DNA of 62,489 bases from NCBI GenBank assembly GCA_025936115.1, contig JAICTZ010000043.1, positions 1 through 62,489 of the forward strand, in the 5' to 3' direction. Of this stretch, positions 35,787-44,922 are shown piece by piece. Every line of letters starts with the position of its first letter. Position 1 is the first letter of the stretch. The notes beneath the pieces were generated by a model, which saw only the letters and a program-made list of their open reading frames with translations, was not told the origin of the DNA and did no database searches. Position numbers and translations under genes: made by a program. The stretch is from Polyangiaceae bacterium (GTDB lineage Bacteria > Myxococcota_A > Polyangia > Polyangiales > Polyangiaceae).

Positions 35787-38075
35787 ATGTCGGACCGCGT
35801 CGAAACTTTCAAGTACGACGATGCCACCGTGAGGAAGTTCGCGTTCGCGACGATTCTCTGGGGTCTCGTCGCAACGCTCGTTGGCTTCTACCTCGCGCTC
35901 ATGCTCGTCAAGCCGGGCCTGAGCTTCGGGCGGCCCGAGCTCAGCTTCGGTCGCCTGCGGCCGCTGCACACGAACGCGGCGATCTTCGCCTTCGCGGGGA
36001 ACGCGATTTTTGCGGCCATCTACTACTCGAGCCAACGCCTCTTGAAAGCGCGGATGTGGAGCGACGCGCTCAGCAAGTTCCACTTCTGGGGCTGGCAGGC
36101 CATCATCGTTTCGGCCGCGCTGACGCTGCCTTTCGGCATCACGCAAAGTAAGGAGTACGCGGAGCTCGAGTGGCCGATCGACGTCGCGATTGCGGTCGTT
36201 TGGGTGGCTTTCGCGGTGAACTTCTTCGGCACGATCGCCAAGCGCCGCGAACGGCATCTGTACGTCGCGATTTGGTTTTACATCGCGACCATCGTCACCG
36301 TCGCGATCCTGCACATCTTCAACAACCTCGTCATTCCGGTGAACGCCTTCAAGAGCTACGGGCTCTATGCCGGCGTTCAAGACGCGTTCATGCAGTGGTG
36401 GTACGGGCACAACGCGGTCGCCTTCTTCCTCACGACGCCCTTCCTCGGGCTCATGTATTACTTCCTGCCGAAGGCTGCGAATCGGCCGGTATTCTCCTAT
36501 CGGCTCTCGATTCTCCACTTCTGGTCGCTCGTCTTCCTCTACATCTGGGCCGGACCGCATCACCTGCACTACACCGCGCTGCCCGAGTGGGCGTCGACGC
36601 TCGGCATGCTCTTCAGCGTGATGCTGTGGATGCCCTCCTGGGGCGGCATGCTGAACGGCTTGCTCACGCTGCGCGGGGCCTGGAACCGGGTTTCCGAAGA
36701 TCCCGTGCTCAAGTTCTTCGTCGTCGGCATCACCTTCTACGGTATGGCGACGTTCGAGGGGCCGCTCTTGTCGATCAAGAGCGTCAACGCGCTCTCGCAC
36801 TACACGGATTGGACGATCGCCCACGTGCACAGCGGCGCGCTCGGCTGGAACGGCTTCATGACGTTCGGCATGCTGTACTGGCTCGCTCCGCGCATCTTCC
36901 AGACCAAGCTTTGGTCGAAGAAGCTCGCCGAAGTCCACTTCTGGCTCGGGACGATCGGCATCCTGCTCTACATCGTCGCGATTTACGCGGCGGGCGTCAC
37001 GCAGGGCCTGATGTGGCGCGCGTTCGACGAAACCGGACGTCTGGCGTATCCCGACTTCGTCGAGACGGTCGTGCGCATCATCCCGATGTACTGGGTGCGG
37101 GCGCTCGGCGGGTTGCTCTTCGTGACGGGCATCGTGCTCGCTGTCGTGAACCTGGTCATGACCTGGCGCCAGCGTCCCGAGACCTACGCGGAACCGGAGC
37201 AAGAAGCGCCTGCGCTCGGCCCGGACACGCTGCCCGAGCCGCAGCTCGTGATCCCGCGCTACACGACGATGGCGGACACGGGCCACCGCCTGCGTTACTT
37301 CGCCGCGGCCGCGTGGCACCGCTTCTGGGAGCGCCGTCCGCTGCTCTTCACGGTTTGGGTCGTGGTGGCGGTGCTCGTCGCGTCGTTGTTCGAGATGATC
37401 CCGACGTTCTTGATTCGCTCGAACGTGCCGAGCATCGCGTCGGTCAAGCCCTATACGCCGCTCGAGCTCACCGGACGCGACATCTACGTGAGCGAGGGTT
37501 GTTACAACTGCCACTCGCAGATGGTGCGACCCATCCGCGCAGAAACGGAACGCTACGGCGAGTACTCGAAGCCGGGAGAGTTCGTCTACGACCACCCGTT
37601 TCAGTGGGGCTCGCGCCGCATCGGTCCGGATCTGCACCGCGTCGGCGGCAAGTACCCGCACCTCTGGCACGTGCGCCACATGGAAGATCCGCGGGCCATC
37701 ACGCCGCAATCGATCATGCCCGCGTACGCCTGGCTGCTCAGAGACGACATCGCGTTCGACGAGATCCAGCGCAAGGTCGACGTGATGGCGATGCTCGGCG
37801 TCCCTTACGGCGACGCGGTGCTGCACGCCGAGAGCATGGCGCGCGCGCAATCCAGCCAGATCGCCGCCGAGATTGCCAAACAGGGCGGCCCCAAAAATCT
37901 CGACGGCAAGAAAATCATCGCGCTCATCGCCTACCTCCAGCGACTCGGCACGGACATCAAGCATGCCCCGCCGAGCGAAGGCGGTGGCCCGTTGCGCGCC
38001 TCCGAACCGAACCCAGAGAACCCCAAAGGACCGTTCGCCCAAGCGGCGCAAGGAACGACCCATGAAGCTCAGTGA
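35787..38075 (+). CDS. ccoNO: Fused cbb3 cytochrome c oxidase subunits I and II (CcoNO)
   Basis: A 762-residue membrane protein. Residues 1-~475 are CcoN with about twelve helices and the heme/CuB histidines in LRPLHTNAA (H61), WWYGHNAV (H208), GPHHLHY (H258, H259) and IAHVHSGALGW (H346, H348). After a short linker, residues ~500-720 are CcoO, with one membrane anchor and a c-type heme site CYNCH (572-576). Normally these are two genes; here they are one chain. It catalyses O2 reduction with high affinity and pumps protons in the inner membrane. It heads an operon of eight tightly packed genes and is divergent from the ATPase. Confidence 0.95.
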   Translation: MSDRVETFKYDDATVRKFAFATILWGLVATLVGFYLALMLVKPGLSFGRPELSFGRLRPLHTNAAIFAFAGNAIFAAIYYSSQRLLKARMWSDALSKFHFWGWQAIIVSAALTLPFGITQSKEYAELEWPIDVAIAVVWVAFAVNFFGTIAKRRERHLYVAIWFYIATIVTVAILHIFNNLVIPVNAFKSYGLYAGVQDAFMQWWYGHNAVAFFLTTPFLGLMYYFLPKAANRPVFSYRLSILHFWSLVFLYIWAGPHHLHYTALPEWASTLGMLFSVMLWMPSWGGMLNGLLTLRGAWNRVSEDPVLKFFVVGITFYGMATFEGPLLSIKSVNALSHYTDWTIAHVHSGALGWNGFMTFGMLYWLAPRIFQTKLWSKKLAEVHFWLGTIGILLYIVAIYAAGVTQGLMWRAFDETGRLAYPDFVETVVRIIPMYWVRALGGLLFVTGIVLAVVNLVMTWRQRPETYAEPEQEAPALGPDTLPEPQLVIPRYTTMADTGHRLRYFAAAAWHRFWERRPLLFTVWVVVAVLVASLFEMIPTFLIRSNVPSIASVKPYTPLELTGRDIYVSEGCYNCHSQMVRPIRAETERYGEYSKPGEFVYDHPFQWGSRRIGPDLHRVGGKYPHLWHVRHMEDPRAITPQSIMPAYAWLLRDDIAFDEIQRKVDVMAMLGVPYGDAVLHAESMARAQSSQIAAEIAKQGGPKNLDGKKIIALIAYLQRLGTDIKHAPPSEGGGPLRASEPNPENPKGPFAQAAQGTTHEAQ

Positions 38076-38262
38076 TGTGATGTCGGCTGCACACGGCCTT
38101 TCCAGCTACGCGGAGGTCGCGCTCGTGATCTTCTTCGGTGTGTTCTTGGGCGTCATGCTCGACGTGGTCTACGCCGGTCGCCGGCACGAAACGCTCGGCC
38201 TGTTGCCGCTCGCCGACGACGATCCGCGCAGCGAAACGCTGAAGCGTGGAGGTCGCCCGTGA
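38062..38262 (+). CDS. ccoQ: CcoQ-like cbb3 oxidase small subunit
   Basis: A 66-residue protein with one membrane helix (EVALVIFFGVFLGVMLDVVYA) and a polar, acidic C-terminus. Size, topology and place between ccoNO and ccoP identify it as CcoQ, which stabilises the oxidase and its CcoP subunit. It overlaps the end of ccoNO by 14 bases and the start of ccoP by four (GTGA), so translation is coupled. Confidence 0.8.
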   Translation: MKLSDVMSAAHGLSSYAEVALVIFFGVFLGVMLDVVYAGRRHETLGLLPLADDDPRSETLKRGGRP

Positions 38263-38888
38263 CGGTCAGCGCGCTGCCGAGTGACGCCCCGCCCGCGGTG
38301 GCATCGACGCCCGCCCAGCCGGTCAAGGGCAGCGCCGAGATGCTCGCCCACGAGTACGACGGCATTCGTGAATACGACAACCCGCTGCCGGGCTGGTGGG
38401 TGAAGATTTTCTGGGGCTCGTTCTTCTTCGCGATCGGCTACGGCTTTCATTATCACTTCTCGGGCAACGGCGTTTCGGTGCACGACGCGTACGAGGCCGA
38501 GATGGCAGACGTTCGCGCCGAGCAGGCGCGCCGCGCGCTCGGCGAGAACGTGACCGAGGAAGGCTTGCAGAAGCTCACGCTCGACGCGAAGCTGATGGCG
38601 GACGCGAAGGGGATCTTCGCGCTGCGCTGCACGCCCTGCCACGGCGAGCACGCCCAGGGCGTCATCGGTCCGAACCTCACCGACGGCTATTGGCTGCACG
38701 GTCAGGGCACGCTGATGGACATCCACCACACGGTGAGTGAGGGCGTGCCCGCCAAGGGCATGCCGTCCTGGAAGATGCAGCTCAGTCCGGTGCAGGTGCG
38801 CCAGGTCGCGGCCTACATCGGCTCGCTGCGCAACACGAACGCGCCCGGCAAGGCGCCCGAAGGCGTGCTCGCCGCCCCTGCTCCCTGA
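38259..38888 (+). CDS. ccoP: Single-heme cbb3 oxidase subunit III (CcoP)
   Basis: A 209-residue c-type cytochrome. It has the CcoP hallmark DNPLPGWW (about 40-47), one membrane helix after it, and one heme site CTPCH (124-128) with GPNLTDGYWLHG and the distal Met in KGMPSWKM. Classical CcoP is near 300 residues with two hemes; here the second domain is absent. GTG 38259 has GGAGG about 7 bases upstream and overlaps the ccoQ stop. It should pass electrons from soluble cytochrome c to CcoO, with a shorter relay than usual. Confidence 0.92.
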   Translation: MTVSALPSDAPPAVASTPAQPVKGSAEMLAHEYDGIREYDNPLPGWWVKIFWGSFFFAIGYGFHYHFSGNGVSVHDAYEAEMADVRAEQARRALGENVTEEGLQKLTLDAKLMADAKGIFALRCTPCHGEHAQGVIGPNLTDGYWLHGQGTLMDIHHTVSEGVPAKGMPSWKMQLSPVQVRQVAAYIGSLRNTNAPGKAPEGVLAAPAP

Positions 38889-38900
38889 CCCCACCGAACG

Positions 38901-40283
38901 ATGTCTGCTCCACTCGCGCATGGTCGCGTCCTGCCGACGCTCAACTCAGACGGAACCCGCCGGCGCATCCGGCCGCGGCTGTACCAAGGTCCGCACCACT
39001 CGCGCCGCCGCGTGACGGCTTGGCTCCTGATCGCGCTCTTCGCCGGCATTCCGTGGATCGAGGTCGGAGGCAAGCCGCTCGTCTTGCTCGACGTGCCGCG
39101 GCGGGAGTTCACGCTCGTCGGGCGCACGTTCCTACCGACCGACGGCGTGCTGCTCATGCTGCTCATGCTCTCGATTTTCGTCGCCGTGATTTGGGCGACG
39201 GCGCTCGTCGGACGCGCGTGGTGCGGTTGGGCTTGCCCGCAGACCGTCTACATGGAGTTCCTGTTCCGGCCCATCGAGCGCCTGTTCGAGGGCCGGCGCG
39301 AAGACCAGCTCCGCCTCGATCGCGAGGGCGGCGGCGTGCGACGTCTCGCCAAAAACGTCGCATTTTTCCTGGTCTCGGCGCTGCTCGCCAACATCTTCCT
39401 GTCCTACTTCGTCGGCATCAAGACGCTGCTCGCTTGGACGCGGCTCTCGCCCCTCCAAAACTGGACACCGTTTTTGGTCGTCGCGGCGACGACCGGCCTC
39501 GTGTTCTTCGACTTCGCGTTCTTTCGCGAGCAGATGTGCACGGTCATCTGCCCGTACGCGCGCATTCAATCCGTGCTGCTCGACAAGAGCTCGCTCATCG
39601 TGGGCTACGACAAGCTCCGTGGCGAGCCGCGCGCCAAAGGCAAGCCGCGCTCGGATCGTGGTGACTGCATCGACTGCAACGCGTGCGTCGCGGCGTGTCC
39701 GACCGGCATCGACATTCGCGACGGCCTGCAGCTCGAATGCATCGCCTGCGCCCAATGCGCCGACGCCTGCGACGGCATCATGGCGAAGATCAAGAAGCCG
39801 CTCGGCCTCATCCGCTACGGCGCGCAGACCACGCTCGAAACGCAGAAACCGACGCGTATGCTGCGGCCGCGCGTCGTGATTTATCCGGTAATGCTCGCCG
39901 TCTTGCTGGGCGCGCTCTTCGCCTTCGGCTCCCAGCGCGTCCCGGCGGACGTGACGGTGCTCCGCGGCATCGGGGCGCCGTTCACTTTCGACGGGCGAGC
40001 CGTGACGGGCGAGCTTCGCATCAAGGTGCAGAACCGCACCGGCGAGAACGCGCGCTATCGCATCGAGCTCGTGGGGACGCCTGCCGTGCGCTTGATCGCG
40101 CCCGAAAATCCGCTCGAGGTCGCCGCGGGTGCCCAGCGCACGACCGCCGTGTTCGCCGTCGCGCCGCGCAGCGAATTCAAGGCCGGCCGGCGCGAGATCG
40201 TCGTGCGCGTCTCGGGCGCGCAGGGTTTCGAAACCAGCGTTCCCTATCGCTTGCTCGGTCCCTCGGAGGAGACGAACCCGTGA
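38901..40283 (+). CDS. ccoG: CcoG, ferredoxin-like cupric reductase for cbb3 assembly
   Basis: A 460-residue polytopic iron-sulfur protein. The sites are CGWACPQTVYMEF, CTVICPYARIQSVLLD, and two 4Fe-4S patterns CIDCNACVAACP and CIACAQCADACD, with five membrane helices and a C-terminal Ig-like periplasmic domain. CcoG reduces Cu(II) to Cu(I) so that CcoI-linked copper delivery to the oxidase can proceed. It starts 12 bases after ccoP. Its stop overlaps the GTG of ccoH. Confidence 0.95.
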   Translation: MSAPLAHGRVLPTLNSDGTRRRIRPRLYQGPHHSRRRVTAWLLIALFAGIPWIEVGGKPLVLLDVPRREFTLVGRTFLPTDGVLLMLLMLSIFVAVIWATALVGRAWCGWACPQTVYMEFLFRPIERLFEGRREDQLRLDREGGGVRRLAKNVAFFLVSALLANIFLSYFVGIKTLLAWTRLSPLQNWTPFLVVAATTGLVFFDFAFFREQMCTVICPYARIQSVLLDKSSLIVGYDKLRGEPRAKGKPRSDRGDCIDCNACVAACPTGIDIRDGLQLECIACAQCADACDGIMAKIKKPLGLIRYGAQTTLETQKPTRMLRPRVVIYPVMLAVLLGALFAFGSQRVPADVTVLRGIGAPFTFDGRAVTGELRIKVQNRTGENARYRIELVGTPAVRLIAPENPLEVAAGAQRTTAVFAVAPRSEFKAGRREIVVRVSGAQGFETSVPYRLLGPSEETNP

Positions 40284-40795
40284 CGGAAATCAGCGACACC
40301 GGTCCCGCCTCGCGAGGCCATGGCACGTTCTGGATGCTCGTCCCCGTGGTGCTGCTCGCCGCGAGCGTCATCGGCGTGGGCTCGCTCGCCGCGGTCGCGG
40401 CGCGTGATCCCGGCTTTGCGCTCGAGCAAAACTACTACGAACGTGCCGTGCGCTGGGATCGACAGCAGGCGCAATGGGCGGAAAATGTGCGCCTCGGCTA
40501 TCGCCTGACGCTCACGCTCGTACCGAGCTCGACGGGCGCCGAGCTCACGCTTCACGTGGCGGATCGGGCGGGCGTCGGGCTTCACGGCGCGAACGTCACG
40601 ATCGAGGCGTTCGCCAACGCCCGCTCGGGAGACCGGCGGCGATTGACGCTCGTCGAGGCTCCGGACGGCAGCTACCGAGCGGAGCTAAAGGACGCGCGCC
40701 CGGGCCTGTGGGAATTGCGCTGCGTCGTGTCCCACGGCGGCGAGCGGTACAGCGAGATTTTGCGCGCGGACGTACCACGGAGCCGAGCGCCGTGA
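40280..40795 (+). CDS. ccoH: CcoH (FixH) cbb3 assembly protein
   Basis: A 171-residue protein with one N-terminal membrane helix (MLVPVVLLAASVIGVGSLAAV) followed by the FixH pattern NYYERAVRWD and a periplasmic beta-sandwich. CcoH joins the assembling oxidase and may act with CcoI. GTG 40280 has GGAGGAG upstream and overlaps the ccoG stop (GTGA). Its own stop overlaps the next gene in the same way. Confidence 0.9.
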   Translation: MTEISDTGPASRGHGTFWMLVPVVLLAASVIGVGSLAAVAARDPGFALEQNYYERAVRWDRQQAQWAENVRLGYRLTLTLVPSSTGAELTLHVADRAGVGLHGANVTIEAFANARSGDRRRLTLVEAPDGSYRAELKDARPGLWELRCVVSHGGERYSEILRADVPRSRAP

Positions 40796-41595
40796 ATACG
40801 GCGGCGTTCGTCTCCGTTTTCGCCGCCAGCGTCGCGGGCAGCGTGCACTGCGCGGCCATGTGCGGCGGCTTCGTAGCAGCGTACGCGGGAGCCGAGGAGC
40901 GCACGGCTTCGCGTGCCGCCGCGCACGCCGCGTACAACGCGGGTCGGCTCGCGACCTACCTCGCGCTCGGCGCCGCTGCGGGCACACTCGGGCGCGCGCT
41001 CGATCTCGCCGGCGGCGCGCTCGGGCTGGCGCACGTCGCGGCCGTGGTGACGGGCGCGCTCCTCGTCGCGAGCGGCCTCGTTTCGCTGGTTCCTCGTGCC
41101 CGCCTCGTCCAGCTCGGCAAGGGGCCCGCGCGGGGTCCGGCTGCGGTGCTCGCGGCCTTGCTCGGCCGCTTTCGGCAGCAGCCGGCCGTGGTGCGGGCGC
41201 TCGTGCTCGGGCTATCGACGACACTCTTACCGTGCGGCTGGCTTTACGCCTTCGTGGCTTTTGCCGCGACGACGGGCAGCGCGGCCGCGGGAGCATGGCT
41301 CATGAGCGCGTTCTGGCTCGGCTCGCTGCCGATGCTGCTCGGGCTCGGTGTTTCGGTGCAGGTGTTCACGCGCCGATTCACGCGCTACCTGCCGCGCGTC
41401 CGCTCGGTCGTGATCCTCGGCGCCGGCGTCGCGGCGCTGCTCACGCGCCTGCAACTGCCCGCCTTTGCGGCCGTGGCAGGGCGAGCGGACACCGCCGGTC
41501 AAGCTCTCCCGAAGCCGGCCGATTGCCCGTGCCATCGCGGCAAGCACCGCGCGGATCCACTGGCGTTCGGCGCGAGCTCGGGAGCGCGGCCGTGA
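40792..41595 (+). CDS. Sulfite exporter TauE/SafE family protein (UreH-like)
   Basis: A 267-residue protein with about six membrane helices. The N-terminal motif SVHCAAMCGGF and the later GLSTTLLPCGWLYAF are typical of the SafE/UreH (CcdA-like) family found inside cco operons between ccoH and ccoI, where a role in copper supply is suspected. The C-terminal tail CPCHRGKH has Cys and His residues that could bind metal. Start GTG 40792 and stop both form 4-base overlaps with neighbours, so it is a genuine operon member. Confidence 0.88.
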   Translation: MNTAAFVSVFAASVAGSVHCAAMCGGFVAAYAGAEERTASRAAAHAAYNAGRLATYLALGAAAGTLGRALDLAGGALGLAHVAAVVTGALLVASGLVSLVPRARLVQLGKGPARGPAAVLAALLGRFRQQPAVVRALVLGLSTTLLPCGWLYAFVAFAATTGSAAAGAWLMSAFWLGSLPMLLGLGVSVQVFTRRFTRYLPRVRSVVILGAGVAALLTRLQLPAFAAVAGRADTAGQALPKPADCPCHRGKHRADPLAFGASSGARP

Positions 41596-44075
41596 CACAG
41601 AGCTTGAGCCCCGCTCTCTCGCGCTTGCCCGTCTCGCCGGCAGCCACGGCTCCGAGCTCCGAGCCGGCCTGCGCCCATTGCGGACTACCGGTGCCGGCGG
41701 CCGACGTGACGGCAGACCGCGGGGCGGAGGCTCGCTTCTGCTGCACCGCCTGCGCCGTCGCGCACTCCATCATCCAAGGCGCGGGCCTCGGCGCCTACTA
41801 CGAGCGTCGAAGCGAGCTCGACGGCGCTCCGGCGCGTCCGAGCGGCAAGAGCTACGCGGAATACGACGACCCCGCGTTCGCGTCGCGCCACGTCACGTCC
41901 GCTGCAGGCGGCGGGGCGTGCCTCGAGCTCTTCGTGTCGGGCATTCACTGCACCGCCTGCGTTTGGCTCCTCGAGCGCCTGCCGCGCGTTCAAGACGGCG
42001 TGCGCTCGGCGCGTTTCGACCTTGGTCGCGGCGCGCTCGAAGTCATCTTCGAGCCGGCGAGCGTGCGACCGAGTGAAATCGCGCGTGCGCTCGATCGCCT
42101 CGGTTATGCGCCGCACCCGAGCCTGGCCGCGCAGCGCGACGGGGAGCGCCGGAGCGACCGCGCGCTCTGGCTCCGGCTCGGTCTCGCCGGAGCGCTCGCG
42201 GGCAACGTCATGCTGATGGCGCTCGCGCTGTACAGCGGCGCGGCGGCTGATCCGGCTTACGCTAGTCTATTTCGTTGGGGCAGTTGCTTGCTCACGCTGC
42301 CCGCGGTGTTCTTTTGCGGCAGCGTCTTTCTGCGTGGCGCTCTGGCGTCGCTCCGCACCCGCACGCCTCATATGGACCTGCCGATTAGCATCGGCATCGT
42401 CGCGGGCTTCGCGCGCAGCGCTTGGAACACCGCGCTCGGCAGCGGGGAAGTGTACTTCGACTCGCTCGCCGTGCTGATCTTCCTCCTGCTCGTCGGGCGC
42501 TGGCTGCAGGCGCGCCATCATCGCGGCGCGACGCAAACACTCGATCTGATTGCGGCGCTCGCGCCGGCGACGGCCGTGCGTGTCGACGGCGAGCCGCGCG
42601 AGGTACCGGCCGACGCCCTACCCGTGGGCGCGATCGTCGAAGTGGCACGCGATGACCGCATCCCGGCCGACGGCATCGTCGTCACGGGCGAGAGCTGCGT
42701 CGATACGGCGTGGCTCACGGGCGAGGCGCTGCCGGAAGCCGTGAAACCGGGCGATCGTGTGTATGCGGGCACCGTGAATCTCGCGGCGCCGCTCCACCTG
42801 CGTGTCGAAGTCGCCGGCCGTGAAACCCGGCTCGGTCGCTTGATGCGAAGCGTCGAGGAGGCCCAGGCGCACCGCGCGCCGATCGTGCGACTCGCCGATC
42901 GCGTAGCGGGCTACTTCGTCGTGGCGGCGCTCGGCCTCGCGCTCGTCACGTTCGTGCTGTGGCGTTTCCTCGACCCGTCGCGGGCCGTCGACCACGCGGT
43001 CGCGCTCTTGGTCGTGACCTGCCCGTGCGCGCTCGGCATGGCGACGCCGCTCGCGGTGAGCGTCGCGCTCAAACGTGCGGCAGCCGCGGGGATCTTCTTC
43101 AAGGGCGGCGAATTCCTCGAAGCGCTCGCGCGCCCCGGCACGCTCGTGTTCGACAAGACGGGCACGCTCACCGAGGGCCGGCTCGCGCTCGCGTCTTTCA
43201 CCGGTGACTCTCAGATCCTGCCGTTGCTGCGCGCCGCCGAAGAACGCTCGGGCCATCCGATTGCGCGCGCCGTCGTGGCTTCGGTGCCGGCGGGCCCAGA
43301 GCTCGTTGTCGAAGGAGTGACGGAGTTTCCGGGCGCCGGCGTCGAAGCGCGCGTCGCCGGGCACTGCGTTCGGGTCGGCTCGGGCGCGTTCCTCGCCCAA
43401 GAGCTCTCGGGCAGCGACGCGGAATTCGCGCTCGAGCTCGGCGCGCAGGCGGCGCTCGGCCGGCCGGCGATTGTCGTTGCCGTCGATGGCAAGGTGAAAG
43501 GAGTGCTCTCGTTCACCGATCCGCTCCGCGCTGACGCCCGGGCGAGTCTCGACGCTCTCCGCGCCGCCGGCTACCGCATCGCGGTGCTCTCGGGCGACCA
43601 GCCGCTCGTCGTCGGGCGCGTGGCGTGCGAGCTCGGGCCGCTCGTCGCGGCCGAGGGTGGCAAGAGCCCGGAACAAAAGCTCGCCTGGATCGAGCGTGCG
43701 CGCCAAAGCGGTCCGGTCGTGATGATCGGCGACGGCATCAACGACGCGGCGGCAATGTCGGCGGCCGATGTGGCGATTGCCGTGCACGGCGGCGCCGAAG
43801 CCGCGCTCGTCGCCGCCGACGCGTTCACGACCGTCGCGGGCGTCGGCAAAGTACTCGAGGCAGTACGGGGAGCACGCCGGACGCTCACCGTGATCCGGCG
43901 CGGCATTGCCTTCTCGCTCGCCTATAACCTCGTCGGCGTGGGCCTCTGCATGGCGGGACTCGTTTCCCCGCTCCTCGCGGCCGTGCTGATGCCGCTGTCT
44001 TCGCTCACCGTCGTCACGTCCGCCCTGAAAGCGCGCACTTTTCAGCAGTCTGCGCGCAAGGAAATGAAGTCATGA
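41592..44075 (+). CDS. ccoI: CcoI-type copper-transporting P1B ATPase
   Basis: An 827-residue pump. It starts with a Cys-rich metal-binding unit (CAHCG ... FCCTAC) and an HMA domain (GIHCTACVWLLE), then eight helices with the ion-site motif VTCPCALGMATP, the actuator, phosphorylation site DKTGTLTEG, SGHPIAR and GDGINDAAAM. FixI/CcoI pumps export Cu(I) for the CuB centre of cbb3 oxidase rather than for detoxification. GTG 41592 overlaps the SafE-like gene and the stop overlaps ccoS. The N-terminal double Cys unit is usual for CcoI. Confidence 0.95.
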   Translation: MTQSLSPALSRLPVSPAATAPSSEPACAHCGLPVPAADVTADRGAEARFCCTACAVAHSIIQGAGLGAYYERRSELDGAPARPSGKSYAEYDDPAFASRHVTSAAGGGACLELFVSGIHCTACVWLLERLPRVQDGVRSARFDLGRGALEVIFEPASVRPSEIARALDRLGYAPHPSLAAQRDGERRSDRALWLRLGLAGALAGNVMLMALALYSGAAADPAYASLFRWGSCLLTLPAVFFCGSVFLRGALASLRTRTPHMDLPISIGIVAGFARSAWNTALGSGEVYFDSLAVLIFLLLVGRWLQARHHRGATQTLDLIAALAPATAVRVDGEPREVPADALPVGAIVEVARDDRIPADGIVVTGESCVDTAWLTGEALPEAVKPGDRVYAGTVNLAAPLHLRVEVAGRETRLGRLMRSVEEAQAHRAPIVRLADRVAGYFVVAALGLALVTFVLWRFLDPSRAVDHAVALLVVTCPCALGMATPLAVSVALKRAAAAGIFFKGGEFLEALARPGTLVFDKTGTLTEGRLALASFTGDSQILPLLRAAEERSGHPIARAVVASVPAGPELVVEGVTEFPGAGVEARVAGHCVRVGSGAFLAQELSGSDAEFALELGAQAALGRPAIVVAVDGKVKGVLSFTDPLRADARASLDALRAAGYRIAVLSGDQPLVVGRVACELGPLVAAEGGKSPEQKLAWIERARQSGPVVMIGDGINDAAAMSAADVAIAVHGGAEAALVAADAFTTVAGVGKVLEAVRGARRTLTVIRRGIAFSLAYNLVGVGLCMAGLVSPLLAAVLMPLSSLTVVTSALKARTFQQSARKEMKS

Positions 44076-44260
44076 CCGTGCTCTTCGTCGTCCTGCCCCT
44101 CGCCGTTCTCTTATCGGGGCTCGCCGCTCTCGCGTTCGTCTGGGCCACGCGTCGCGGTCAGTTCGACGACCTCGAGACACCAGCCCTGCGGCTGCTCACG
44201 GACGAGCTCGATGAACGGCGTCCCGCCGCTCCGAAGCTCAGCCCTCCGCGACGAGCTTGA
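44072..44260 (+). CDS. ccoS: CcoS, cbb3 maturation protein
   Basis: A 62-residue protein with an N-terminal membrane helix and the CcoS signature FVWATRRGQFDDLETPALRLL. CcoS is needed for cofactor insertion into the oxidase. ATG 44072 overlaps the ccoI stop (ATGA). It is the last gene of the cco operon, and its 3' end overlaps the convergent CBS-domain gene by 23 bases. Confidence 0.93.
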   Translation: MTVLFVVLPLAVLLSGLAALAFVWATRRGQFDDLETPALRLLTDELDERRPAAPKLSPPRRA

Positions 44261-44663
44261 CGAAGTCACCCTCGGTGAGGATGCCGGCGATTTTGTCGCC
44301 GTCCATCACCACCAGGCAGCCGATCTTGCGCTCGAGCATGAGCTTGGCCGCTTGCACGAGCGGAGTCGTGGGCGCCGTCGTGACGACCTCGTCCCGCATC
44401 GCCTCTTTGACGGCGAGCATGTCGAGGACGTTGTGCTGTGCATGACTGCCGTAGCCGAGGGCCTTCATGAGTCCGCTGTGAAACAGGTCGCGCTGGCTCA
44501 CGATGCCGGCCAGTTTGCCTTGCTCGTCGACGATCGGCAGGTGACGGATCCGTCCGAGCCGCATGACGTCGTCGGCGACGACGAGCTTCTCATTGCGGTC
44601 CAGCGTCACCACGTCGGAAGTCATGACGTCACGGACCAGTCTCGGACCAGAGTTGATTGCCAC
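44238..44663 (-). CDS. CBS-domain pair protein
   Basis: A 141-residue protein made of two CBS motifs (RDVMTSDVVTLDRNEKL..., then AMRDEVVTTAPTTPL...LVVMDGDKIAGILTEGDFV). Such stand-alone pairs bind adenine nucleotides and act as energy or stress sensors; Hrp1 in the mycobacterial dormancy regulon is an example. The start is GTG 44663, with no strong ribosome binding site. A weak sigma-54-like sequence (44658-44673) overlaps the start codon. It converges on ccoS and is divergent from the sigma-54 activator. Confidence 0.88.
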   Translation of the reverse strand: MAINSGPRLVRDVMTSDVVTLDRNEKLVVADDVMRLGRIRHLPIVDEQGKLAGIVSQRDLFHSGLMKALGYGSHAQHNVLDMLAVKEAMRDEVVTTAPTTPLVQAAKLMLERKIGCLVVMDGDKIAGILTEGDFVKLVAEG

Positions 44664-44810
44664 TGTTGTGCCGAAGCATGCCCTTGCGTGCGCGGCCTTC
44701 CTAGGACCTTTGCAGGCCTAGCGGCGCAATTGGTGCGCGTCGGATCGACGGCGGAAGAATCGCCCGCAAGCTCTGCGCCGAGAGCACGCGGGACGAGCGC
44801 GCGGGCTTCG

Positions 44811-44840
44811 TTAAAATTGTAAACTATTTCAAATGGTTAG
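44811..44840. promoter_or_regulatory. AT-rich patch upstream of the sigma-54 activator gene
   Basis: TTAAAATTGTAAACTATTTC and the bases after it form one of the most AT-rich stretches in this GC-rich window, 83-112 bases ahead of the activator start. TTAAAAT/TAAACT hexamers could serve a housekeeping promoter, but no paired -35 is convincing. Confidence 0.35.
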
Positions 44841-44922
44841 GTCACGCGACTCGCGCGGGCATGCTTTTGGCAATGCAGCAGTGTAGCGCGTCGCATTTTG
44901 ACGCAAGAGTCGAGAGGACAGC

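Noticed and set aside
44658..44673. Sigma-54-like CGGCACAACAGTGGCA on the minus strand at the CBS gene
   Set aside because: Spacing is right and mismatches are few, but the element covers the GTG start codon. It would need a start at ATG 44624 that trims the first CBS motif.
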